DNA of 16,051 nt from Sphingomonadaceae bacterium (GTDB lineage: Bacteria; Pseudomonadota; Alphaproteobacteria; Sphingomonadales; Sphingomonadaceae): positions 1-16,051 of the forward strand of contig SHLU01000028.1 of the NCBI GenBank assembly GCA_004282995.1, written 5' to 3'. A program made the translations under genes and the position numbers. The notes below the pieces were generated by a model that saw only the letters and a program-made list of their open reading frames with translations, was not told where the DNA came from and did not search any database. Of this stretch, positions 10,078 to 15,899 are shown one piece after another (position 1 is the first letter of the stretch; each line of letters starts with the position of its first letter).

Positions 10078-10124
10078 GCTGCGAACAAGGGTGGGTTTTA
10101 CGCAAAACCTCTGAGGAGATTAAA

Positions 10125-10580
10125 ATGACCAAGCCACATTTCATCGCGCTAGGCGCGATATCGTCACTGGCACTTGCGGGTTGCGCGACACTGGAGGAAG
10201 GGTTCGCCGAGGAAACCGGTGATACTTATTACGCCACGCTGACCGGCGCGGCCGAAGTCGGCGGCGGCGATCCCGATGGCTATGGCGAAGCCGAGATCAC
10301 GATTGCCGACGAATTCGGCCAGATCTGCTGGGATCTCAACAAGATCAGCGGCATCGGGCCAATCACTGCCGCCCATATCCATATTGGCGCTGCCGGCACC
10401 AACGGTCCGCCGGTCTTCACTCTGCGCCGCGCCAAGGAAGGCGGCTACAAGGGTTGCACCGACGGCAGCGAGTGGAAACAGAACCGCATCGAGGATAACC
10501 CGCGCCTGTTCTATGTGAATGTGCATACGGCCGAATATCCCAACGGCGCCATTCGCGGCCAACTCAACGAAGACGAATAG
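10125..10580 (+). CDS. CHRD-domain lipoprotein
   Basis: 151-residue exported protein. The N-terminus has a lipoprotein signal: a hydrophobic stretch, then the lipobox LAGC with Cys20 as lipidation site. The rest (about 35-150) reads as a single CHRD domain: TYYATLTGAAEV at its start, the central AAHIHIGAAGTNGP (about 85-98), and the end VNVHTAEYPNGAIRGQL. CHRD domains were first named in chordin and are widespread in bacterial exported proteins of unknown role, so I give no biochemical function. The ATG at 10125 has AGGAG (10114-10118) six bases upstream. An in-frame GTG at 10059 is rejected because it would place hydrophilic residues before the signal and has no ribosome site. The upstream EcfG-type promoter suggests induction under general stress. 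A small hairpin (10595-10609) follows the stop. Confidence 0.88.
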   Translation: MTKPHFIALGAISSLALAGCATLEEGFAEETGDTYYATLTGAAEVGGGDPDGYGEAEITIADEFGQICWDLNKISGIGPITAAHIHIGAAGTNGPPVFTLRRAKEGGYKGCTDGSEWKQNRIEDNPRLFYVNVHTAEYPNGAIRGQLNEDE

Positions 10581-10594
10581 GCCCCGCGCCTGCA

Positions 10595-10609
10595 TCGGGC
10601 GATGCCCGA
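10595..10609. terminator. Short hairpin between convergent genes
   Basis: TCGGGC-GAT-GCCCGA forms a 6-base stem between the ends of the CHRD lipoprotein and DUF924 genes, which converge with 66 bases between their stops. It could end transcription from either side, but there is no clear U-tract. Confidence 0.3.
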
Positions 10610-10646
10610 ACGTCATCTTCGACGGGTCGGGCCGGAATAGATCTGG

Positions 10647-11198
10647 CTACCAAGTGAAGCCGGCATCAATTGCCCGCTTCTCTGCCGGGGTCGTCTCGCG
10701 GCCAAGCACTTCGTTGCGGTGCGGAAACCGACCGAACTGCGCAATCATGCGATGGTGGTTGCGCGCAAACGAAAGCGCCCCAGGCACATGACGCGCGAAC
10801 AGGGCGACGCAGCGTGATTGGTCGCCCAAATCTTCGCTGTGCATCAGCGGCATGGCGAGGAATTGCACCTGTTGTGCGCTTAGCGAACAATGCCAGCCTT
10901 TATCGAGTGAGTGGCGGCAGATTTCCTGAGCCAGCGAATCGCTGGCGAAGGCACGCGGGTCGTCGCGGAACATGTTGCGCGGAACCTGGTCGAACAGCAG
11001 GACCGCAGCGCGAGCCAGATCGGACGAAGCCAGAAATTCCTTCGCCGGCCGATGGCGTAGCGCGTACCATTCATGCGCAAACCGCTGCGCGAGCATGGCA
11101 TCTACCCGGTTGGATCCGCGAAACCAGTCAGATGGTCCCAGCTTGCGAAACCACACATACAGAAGTTCAGCAGCCCATGGCCGCACCGTCACGGCCAT
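10647..11198 (-). CDS. DUF924 family protein
   Basis: 183-residue protein matching the character of DUF924 (PF06041, predicted TPR-like helical fold). It opens with LLYVWFRKLGPSDWFRGS, and carries DLARAAVLLFDQVPRNMFRDDPRAF in two adjoining pieces (about 61-85), MPLMHSEDLGDQSRCVALF (about 116-134) and RFPHRNEVLGRE (156-167), followed by TPAEKRAI near the C-terminus. These are family signatures; no biochemical function is established to my knowledge. No signal peptide or membrane helix is seen, so it is probably cytosolic. The ATG at 11198 is 22 bases after the stop of the exported two-cysteine protein gene, with only a weak GGTGA before it, so the two are probably co-transcribed. It converges on the CHRD lipoprotein gene. 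Confidence 0.85.
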   Translation of the reverse strand: MAVTVRPWAAELLYVWFRKLGPSDWFRGSNRVDAMLAQRFAHEWYALRHRPAKEFLASSDLARAAVLLFDQVPRNMFRDDPRAFASDSLAQEICRHSLDKGWHCSLSAQQVQFLAMPLMHSEDLGDQSRCVALFARHVPGALSFARNHHRMIAQFGRFPHRNEVLGRETTPAEKRAIDAGFTW

Positions 11199-11220
11199 CG
11201 GTTCACCGAATTCGAAGGGG

Positions 11221-11655
11221 TCAGGAATCGCCCTCCGGCAGGCGGTAGGGAATGAAGTCGGACAGGAACACGTTGCCGGTGTAAAAACCGTTCAGCGGAT
11301 CGATTGTCGTCACGATATCGGAACGACAGATCTGCGAGCCGAAGCGGCGGAAAACCAGCGTATCGCGATCATCAAGCGATTGCGGATTGCGAGTGTAGTT
11401 CACCCACACCGTGCGACCGATACGATAGACGATCGCGGTATCGTCGATGACGTGGAAACTCCGGACCGGGCGGTCGCGAATACAGCTTTCGGGTTCGCCG
11501 GCGACACGGCCGTCGAGCAGCTTGGCGAGCCTTTCTTCACCCTTGGTCATCGTGGCACCCTCCTGGTCATCCACATCGGCTTGCGCGGGCGTGGCGGTGA
11601 GGGCAGCCAAGGCAATGGCCGTTGGGGCAATGGCGGACAGCAATGTCTTGGTCAT
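11221..11655 (-). CDS. Exported small protein with two cysteines (possibly DUF6491 family)
   Basis: 144 residues with a Sec signal peptide: basic MTK, a hydrophobic core, and TPAQA before a predicted cleavage at about residue 26. The mature part is acidic at first (DVDDQEG) and then has SCIRDRP (Cys58), the stretch SFHVIDDTAIVYRIGRTVWV (66-85) and SQICRSDIV (Cys110). The two cysteines could form a periplasmic disulfide. The pattern of a Cys-Ile motif, a V-I-D-D strand and GRTVWVN resembles DUF6491 proteins of sphingomonads and relatives; this assignment is from memory and tentative. The ATG at 11655 is preceded by AGGAG with seven bases between. A frame extension to 11757 is rejected because it lacks a ribosome site and would bury the signal peptide. 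An extended -10 element lies upstream. DUF924 follows 22 bases after the stop. Confidence 0.8.
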   Translation of the reverse strand: MTKTLLSAIAPTAIALAALTATPAQADVDDQEGATMTKGEERLAKLLDGRVAGEPESCIRDRPVRSFHVIDDTAIVYRIGRTVWVNYTRNPQSLDDRDTLVFRRFGSQICRSDIVTTIDPLNGFYTGNVFLSDFIPYRLPEGDS

Positions 11656-11677
11656 GACGCTTCTCCTAGGTGCAGGC

Positions 11678-11686
11678 ACTATAGCA
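11678..11686 (-). promoter_or_regulatory. Extended -10 promoter for the exported two-cysteine protein
   Basis: Minus-strand TGCTATAGT (11686-11678) matches the extended -10 form TGnTATAAT with one mismatch, 22 bases before the ATG at 11655. The expected transcript start near 11671 leaves a short leader holding the Shine-Dalgarno. No good -35 is visible, which an extended -10 promoter does not need. Confidence 0.5.
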
Positions 11687-11753
11687 TATTCGCCTGAACC
11701 GGGGCTGACGTTACAACATCGGTCGATTCGGCAGATTACCCGACCTTGCTCGA

Positions 11754-12014
11754 TCACCGGTGACCGGGGTCGGCCCCTTCCGAAATGTCGGGCAGCTGTG
11801 CCTGGTCAACGCCATCGGCCGGCCCGCCTTCGAGCACGAAGCGCCGGTCGCAATATCCGCAATCGACATAGCCATGCTCGTCAATTTCCAGATAGATGCG
11901 CGGATGGCCGAGTGCCGCGGGGCAATAATTGGCACCAGCGCGAATTTCGCTGGCGCCGTCACAGCTGACGCGGCGGGTGGATACCTTGATCACTTCGGGG
12001 GGTGGAACGTTCAT
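11754..12014 (-). CDS. zf-CHCC zinc-finger protein (NDUFS6-like)
   Basis: 86-residue protein with the zf-CHCC pattern (PF10276). Expected zinc ligands are Cys18 (in VSCDG), His37 (in GHPRIYLEI), Cys52 and Cys55 (in VDCGYC). Family knowledge: this domain is the core of mitochondrial complex I subunit NDUFS6, and short free-standing homologues occur in alphaproteobacteria, where they are candidates for complex I assembly. No complex I genes are in this window, so the role here is inference. The ATG at 12014 starts a normal-length family member. The frame is open to 12098 but the extra residues are basic and unlike the family. No Shine-Dalgarno is seen, and a weak -35/-10 pair sits right before the start, so the message may be leaderless. 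The gene diverges from the ABC ATPase gene. Confidence 0.85.
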   Translation of the reverse strand: MNVPPPEVIKVSTRRVSCDGASEIRAGANYCPAALGHPRIYLEIDEHGYVDCGYCDRRFVLEGGPADGVDQAQLPDISEGADPGHR

Positions 12015-12021
12015 GCCATGG

Positions 12022-12050
12022 CCGATAATCCGTTTTTCCCGCCGCCTCAA
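12022..12050 (-). promoter_or_regulatory. Weak candidate promoter for the zf-CHCC gene, leaderless geometry
   Basis: Minus-strand TTGAGG (12050-12045), 17 bases, TATCGG (12027-12022), then 7 bases to the ATG. The spacing mirrors that at gyrB, and the start codon has no Shine-Dalgarno. The hexamers are poor matches, so the call rests mainly on geometry. Confidence 0.25.
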
Positions 12051-12124
12051 GCATTCGGACGCGGCCCGCGCACGATAACGGCCATTATTGCCAGCCACCG
12101 CGGCAAGCCCTAGTGGCTTCGCCC

Positions 12125-13060
12125 ATGACCCAACCCCCCGCCATCTCGATCAGCGATCTTCGAAAGACCTATGCAGGGACCAAGGGCGAGCCGGGCAAAG
12201 AGGCATTGAAGGGGGTCAGCTTTGACGTGCCGCAGGGCGGCGTGTTTGGCCTGCTCGGTCCCAACGGAGCAGGCAAGTCGACGCTGCTCAACATTCTCGC
12301 CGGACTGGTCACCAAGAGCGGTGGCGAAGCGGAGATATGGGGTTTCGACATCGACACGAACCCCCGCAATGCCAAGCGATCGATCGGCATCGTGCCGCAG
12401 GAAATCGTTTTCGATCCCTTCTTTACACCCTACGAAGTGCTGGAAAACCAGGGCGGTTTCTACGGGGTTCCACGGGCCGAGCGCCGCAGCGAGGAATTGC
12501 TTGAAGCCGTCCGGCTGGCAGACAAGCGCAACGCCTATGCCCGCACGCTTTCAGGAGGGATGAAGCGGCGCCTGTTGATTGCCAAGGCGATGGTCCATTC
12601 CCCGCCAATCCTGGTTCTCGACGAACCGACCGCCGGGGTCGATGTAGAATTACGCCGGCAATTGTGGGAACTGGTCAGCGAACTCAATGCGCAGGGCGTT
12701 ACCATTGTCCTGACAACCCATTACCTCGAAGAAGCCGAGCAATTGTGTGACCGGATCGCCATCATTAACCACGGCGAGCTCATCGCCAACAAGCCGACCC
12801 AGGAGATGATCGGCATGGCGCGCGAGAAGATCGTCAGGGTCACCGTCGACAAGGATTTGGCCGGGCCGATGATGGAACAAGGGTTCGTCAAAGCTGACGT
12901 CGTCGAACCGCGCACGCTCGAGATCACTTATAACCGGGACAGCACCAGCGCCGGGCAGGTGCTGTCCCGGATCCAGGAACACGGATACGCAATCGAGGAT
13001 GTGACCACTCGCGAGGCGGATCTGGAAGACGTGTTCGTACAGCTCACCGGAGCAGGCTGA
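12125..13060 (+). CDS. ABC transporter ATP-binding protein, YadG-like (ABC-2 type)
   Basis: 311-residue nucleotide-binding subunit. Walker A GPNGAGKST (45-53), Q-loop VPQE (90-93), signature LSGGM (142-146), Walker B ILVLDEP (162-168) and the switch His199 are all intact. Recalled E. coli YadG shares long stretches of the same order and wording, including NAKR..GIVPQE, LSGGMKRRL, TAGVD.ELRR and LTTHYLEEAE..C, so this is an ABC-2 export family ATPase. It should work with a separate six-helix permease (YadH in E. coli), but none is adjacent: the next plus-strand gene is nadB. The C-terminal part (about 235-311) is the usual extension of such ATPases. The ATG at 12125 matches the family start; a GTG at 12113 is possible. 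No Shine-Dalgarno is evident. Substrate unknown. Confidence 0.92.
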   Translation: MTQPPAISISDLRKTYAGTKGEPGKEALKGVSFDVPQGGVFGLLGPNGAGKSTLLNILAGLVTKSGGEAEIWGFDIDTNPRNAKRSIGIVPQEIVFDPFFTPYEVLENQGGFYGVPRAERRSEELLEAVRLADKRNAYARTLSGGMKRRLLIAKAMVHSPPILVLDEPTAGVDVELRRQLWELVSELNAQGVTIVLTTHYLEEAEQLCDRIAIINHGELIANKPTQEMIGMAREKIVRVTVDKDLAGPMMEQGFVKADVVEPRTLEITYNRDSTSAGQVLSRIQEHGYAIEDVTTREADLEDVFVQLTGAG

Positions 13061-13066
13061 ACATTG

Positions 13067-13118
13067 ACGGCAACAGCCGTATCAAACACGCCTCAAGGCC
13101 CGCTGCCGGAGCAGGCTT
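13067..13118. terminator. Small hairpins between convergent genes
   Basis: ACGGC-AACA-GCCGT (13067-13080) and an imperfect stem from 13095 to 13118 lie between the stop of the ABC ATPase gene and the stop of the 61-residue minus-strand gene. Their position fits a bidirectional transcription end, but the stems are short and no U-tract follows. Confidence 0.25.
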
Positions 13119-13148
13119 GGCAAGCGACGTATCTACCGGTTGTCTAGG

Positions 13149-13334
13149 CTAGCGAGGCCAGGGCCCCAGCCCGGCATCGTGCAGCGGTGGCACGATCCAG
13201 TGACCGGGCGCCTCCTGTTCGAGCACCTGCCGGCAATGTCGGCAACGACCGACTTCGCGGCCTGATACCTTGCGTGTATTTGTCTGTTCGACCTGGTGGC
13301 GACCCAGTGCGCAGCTGATCATTCCGAATGGCAT
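13149..13334 (-). CDS. 61-residue Cys/His-rich small protein, possible zinc binder
   Basis: Family not recognised. The 61-residue protein contains Cys8-x4-His13 near its start and Cys31-x2-Cys34 (in GRCRHCRQV), then His44 in GHWIVP and His52 in PLHDAG. Two such pairs 17 residues apart could hold one zinc ion. It has no signal peptide or membrane helix. Support for a real gene is unusually good for its size: the ATG at 13334 is preceded by GGGAGGA (13350-13344) with nine bases between, and a perfect TATAAT (13360-13355) sits at the right distance before that. The gene is convergent with the ABC ATPase gene and divergent from nadB. An overlapping frame in this region lacks these signals and was not called. 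Function unknown; a regulatory or structural zinc-ribbon role is only a suggestion. Confidence 0.7.
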   Translation of the reverse strand: MPFGMISCALGRHQVEQTNTRKVSGREVGRCRHCRQVLEQEAPGHWIVPPLHDAGLGPWPR

Positions 13335-13343
13335 CGGATACGA

Positions 13344-13360
13344 TCCTCCCGTCCATTATA
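13344..13360 (-). promoter_or_regulatory. Consensus TATAAT and strong Shine-Dalgarno of the 61-residue gene
   Basis: TATAAT (13360-13355) is a perfect -10 hexamer, and GGGAGGA (13350-13344) a near-ideal ribosome site. A transcript start near 13348 would overlap the ribosome site, giving a very short leader of roughly 14 bases. At 17-base spacing the -35 position reads GGCCAT, a poor match. Confidence 0.5.
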
Positions 13361-13469
13361 TTTTTCCCTGTTGCCCAATGGCCTATCGGCGGGACAGGCG
13401 CAGGCAAAGGCATCCGCGACGAGTCGTTCCGCGCTTGTGCCAGCGCGTTTGCAGCGGCATGAGGCATGC

Positions 13470-15056
13470 ATGACGCACGCGACCCATGACGTATTGGTTA
13501 TCGGCTCCGGGGCCGCCGGACTGACCGCCGCGCTTGAACTGGCGCAGGAAAAGAAAGTGCTGGTGCTGGCGAAGGGCTCGCTTACCGGCGGATCGACCGC
13601 ATGGGCGCAGGGCGGCATCGCGGCTGTGCTCGATGCTGGCGACACCTTCGAAAACCACGTCCGCGATACCATGGTCGCGGGTGCCGGCCTCAATGACCGC
13701 GAAACTGTGGAATTCGTCATCGAACGCGCACCGCAGGCTATCGACCGCTTGTGCGAATTGGGCGTGCCCTTCAACCGCGACGAAGACGCACTTCACCTTA
13801 CCCGCGAGGGCGGACACAGCCATCGCCGCATCGTTCACGTCAACGATGCCACCGGCTGGGCTGTGCAGGAAGCGCTGCTGAAGGCGGCAAAGGCCAATCC
13901 CAACATCACCCTTCTGCCGGGACGTACCTGCATCGACCTCATCACCGACCGCAATCGGCAGGAGTTTTCCGGTGCGGGCCATGTCTGGGGTGCCTATGCA
14001 CTCGACGAGGCGACCGGAGCGGTCGAGGCGCATATTGCGCGCGCGACAGTGATGGCGGCCGGCGGCGCTGGTCGCTGTTACCTATTTTCGACCGCGCCGC
14101 GCGGCGCGACCGGAGACGGCATTGCCATGGCCTGGCGTGCCGGCGCGCGCGTATCGAACATGGAGATGATGCAGTTCCACCCGACCTGCCTGTATAATCT
14201 GGAGGTCAAGAACTTCCTCATTACCGAGGCCGTGCGCGGCGAGGGGGGCCGTCTGTTCCATCCGGAAACCGGCCACCGCTTCATGGCGGATTACGACCCC
14301 GAGCGGATGGAACTGGCTCCGCGCGATGTCGTCGCCCGCGCTATCGATGACCAGATCAAGCGCTATGGCCTAGACTACGTCCATCTCGATATCAGCCACG
14401 AGCCACCGGAATTCGTGAAGGAGCACTTCCCGACCATTCACGAGAAACTTATGGGGCTCGGTATCGACATGACCAAGGGGCCGATCCCGGTAGTTCCGGC
14501 CCAGCATTATACCTGCGGCGGGGTCCTGGTCGACCTGTTCGCGCGAACCGACCTGCCGGGCCTGTGGGCCGCCGGAGAATGTACCGAGAGCGGTCTGCAT
14601 GGCGCCAACCGTCTGGCGTCCAACAGCCTGCTCGAATGCTTCGTCTTCGGTGATGCGGCGGCGCACGATATCCTCACCATGTGGGACGAATTGCCCGAGC
14701 CGCCGGCCATCAGGGAATGGGACGAAAGCCGGGTCACCGACTCGGACGAAGAGGTGGTCATCAAGCAGAACTGGACCGAGATCCGCCGCTTCATGTGGAA
14801 CTATGTCGGGATCGTGCGGACGACCAAACGGCTCGAACGTGCTGCCCATCGCATCAAGCTCCTGCGCGACGAGGTCGATGATTACTATGGTCACTTCCGG
14901 GTGACCACAGACCTGATCGAACTTCGTAATCTGCTGGAGGCCGCAAATCTGATCGTGCGCTCGGCGCTGTCCCGGCACGAGAGCCGCGGGCTTCATTTCA
15001 CGCTCGATTATCCCGAGACCGATCCGATCGCCCGCGACACTGTGCTGGTGCCCTGA
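13470..15056 (+). CDS. nadB: L-aspartate oxidase
   Basis: FAD enzyme that oxidises L-aspartate to iminoaspartate, the first step of de novo NAD synthesis, in the cytosol; NadA uses the product. 528 residues, close to the family length. Visible features: dinucleotide-binding GSGAAG (12-17); substrate/FAD region GSTAWAQGGIAAVL (41-54); TREGGHSHRR (111-120); MMQFHPT with His237; the catalytic arginine region APRDVVARAID with Arg290; AQHYTCGG with His346; and LWAAGECTESGLHGANRLAS (365-384). Together these separate it from the related succinate dehydrogenase flavoprotein. The ATG at 13470 has GAGG (13461-13464) five bases upstream and begins right at the Rossmann fold. The frame is open to 13296, but that part overlaps the 61-residue gene and is not family-like. 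nadA and nadC are not adjacent. Confidence 0.97.
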   Translation: MTHATHDVLVIGSGAAGLTAALELAQEKKVLVLAKGSLTGGSTAWAQGGIAAVLDAGDTFENHVRDTMVAGAGLNDRETVEFVIERAPQAIDRLCELGVPFNRDEDALHLTREGGHSHRRIVHVNDATGWAVQEALLKAAKANPNITLLPGRTCIDLITDRNRQEFSGAGHVWGAYALDEATGAVEAHIARATVMAAGGAGRCYLFSTAPRGATGDGIAMAWRAGARVSNMEMMQFHPTCLYNLEVKNFLITEAVRGEGGRLFHPETGHRFMADYDPERMELAPRDVVARAIDDQIKRYGLDYVHLDISHEPPEFVKEHFPTIHEKLMGLGIDMTKGPIPVVPAQHYTCGGVLVDLFARTDLPGLWAAGECTESGLHGANRLASNSLLECFVFGDAAAHDILTMWDELPEPPAIREWDESRVTDSDEEVVIKQNWTEIRRFMWNYVGIVRTTKRLERAAHRIKLLRDEVDDYYGHFRVTTDLIELRNLLEAANLIVRSALSRHESRGLHFTLDYPETDPIARDTVLVP

Positions 15057-15063
15057 GGGAACA

Positions 15064-15261
15064 CTAATCGGTCGTTGTTATCCGTTCGTCGGGAGGTTTG
15101 TTACGCCGATAGAAGCGTGATTGCAGCATTCGTTCGGCCACGGCATCTGGATTGTCGGGAGCGGCGCTCAGACCCCCTTTTTCCCGCGTCGCTCCCGATC
15201 GACCACCAATGCCCCCGGCACGAGGAGTTACGGGACTGTGCTCGGCTAAGGCGGTCAACAT
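15064..15261 (-). CDS. Possible small protein of 65 residues, doubtful
   Basis: Minus-strand frame of 65 residues, entirely within the gap between nadB and the TonB_C-like gene. The last 30 residues (DAVAERMLQSRFYRRNKPPDERITTTD) look protein-like, with mixed charge and a plausible helix. The first half is glycine/alanine/proline-rich and the ATG at 15261 has no good ribosome site. A shorter start within it is possible. It could be a real small gene, the remnant of a larger one, or chance. Family not recognised. Confidence 0.25.
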   Translation of the reverse strand: MLTALAEHSPVTPRAGGIGGRSGATREKGGLSAAPDNPDAVAERMLQSRFYRRNKPPDERITTTD

Positions 15262-15288
15262 TGTGGCCGATCATCCAACGACACTGAT

Positions 15289-15294
15289 GGAGGA
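15289..15294 (+). promoter_or_regulatory. Shine-Dalgarno that sets the start of the TonB_C-like gene
   Basis: GGAGGA, seven bases before the ATG at 15302. It decides for that start over the longer frame that opens at 15152. Confidence 0.7.
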
Positions 15295-15301
15295 TGATCC
15301 G

Positions 15302-15805
15302 ATGAATACTCTTGTAAGCAAAGCCCTTGTCGCAACTGCAGCCGTCGCGCTCAGCGTCACTGCCCTTTCACCCGCCATCGCCCAGAGCGCTGACGAGATT
15401 CTCGTCACCCCGTCAGGCGCGATGCAGAACTGGCGGGCCGACGTCAGCCGCGACCTGAGCCGTCAGCTCGACCAGGCCGAAAGTTTCGCCAAGTACAATC
15501 CGCAGCCCGGAATCGTGCAGGTGCGCTTCACCCTTGACGACAATGGCCGTCCGGTCGGTATGGGAACCTATCGCACCTCGGGCTCGATCAGTTCCGATCG
15601 CGCCGCGCGGTGGGCGGTTCGTCGCCTCACCAACCTCGATGAAGTGCCAGTCCGGGTGAAGCCGGGTACGACCTTCCAGGCCAATGTCATCTTCGCCGAA
15701 ACCCCGGCGCAACGTGACCAGCTGGCCAAGAAACTCGCCTGGATCGAGAGCAAGCGCCTGGCCAGTGCATCGGCCGAAGCCGGCGTCATTGCCCTCGGTT
15801 CCTGA
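15302..15805 (+). CDS. Exported single-domain protein with TonB C-terminal-like fold
   Basis: 167 residues with a clear Sec signal peptide (hydrophobic 7-24, cleavage probably after SPAIA at residue 27). The mature part has a short helical stretch (about 41-65), then a TonB_C-like domain (about 67-132): PQPGIVQVRFTLDDNGRPVG, then SSDRAARWAVRRL and a final strand FQANVIFAE, followed by a charged helix and an alanine-rich tail. In TonB proteins this domain contacts outer-membrane receptors, but here there is no N-terminal anchor helix kept after cleavage and no proline-rich spacer, so it cannot be an ordinary energy transducer. It may be a free periplasmic protein of unknown role. GGAGGA stands seven bases before the ATG. 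A GC-rich hairpin follows the stop. Confidence 0.82.
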   Translation: MNTLVSKALVATAAVALSVTALSPAIAQSADEILVTPSGAMQNWRADVSRDLSRQLDQAESFAKYNPQPGIVQVRFTLDDNGRPVGMGTYRTSGSISSDRAARWAVRRLTNLDEVPVRVKPGTTFQANVIFAETPAQRDQLAKKLAWIESKRLASASAEAGVIALGS

Positions 15806-15833
15806 TCCCCGCGAAGAACTGAGCCCCCCGCAT

Positions 15834-15863
15834 CGCCGCGTTGCTTGCCCGGGCAGCGCGGCG
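15834..15863 (+). terminator. GC-rich hairpin after the TonB_C-like gene
   Basis: CGCCGCG (15834-15840) pairs with CGCGGCG (15857-15863), and the loop contains the palindrome TGCCCGGGCA (15846-15855). It lies 28 bases after the stop. Only TTGT follows, so intrinsic termination would be weak. Confidence 0.4.
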
Positions 15864-15899
15864 TTGTACGTCTGGCTGCACTCACGCGGCCATCCGGCG

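Larger units (their letters stand above)
15057..15301. other. Intergenic region with a 9-base inverted repeat
   Basis: Between nadB and the TonB_C-like gene. TCGGGAGCG (15155-15163) pairs with CGCTCCCGA (15190-15198) around a 26-base loop that contains CCCCCTTTTT. This could be a leader structure of the downstream gene or a nadB terminator. A small minus-strand open frame (15064-15261) overlaps it. No clear promoter was found. Confidence 0.35.

Noticed and set aside
12004..12034. GGAAC followed by CGTT on the plus strand, considered as an EcfG promoter
   Set aside because: The spacer is 22 bases rather than 16-17, and part of it lies in the zf-CHCC gene.
13144..13467. A 107-codon minus-strand frame overlapping the 61-residue gene
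   Set aside because: No ribosome site and a proline/arginine-rich composition, whereas the 61-codon frame has a strong Shine-Dalgarno, a TATAAT and ordered Cys/His pairs.
15058..15086. GGAAC followed by CGTT just after nadB
   Set aside because: The spacings to the available CGTT copies are 10 and 20 bases, neither of which fits the EcfG promoter.
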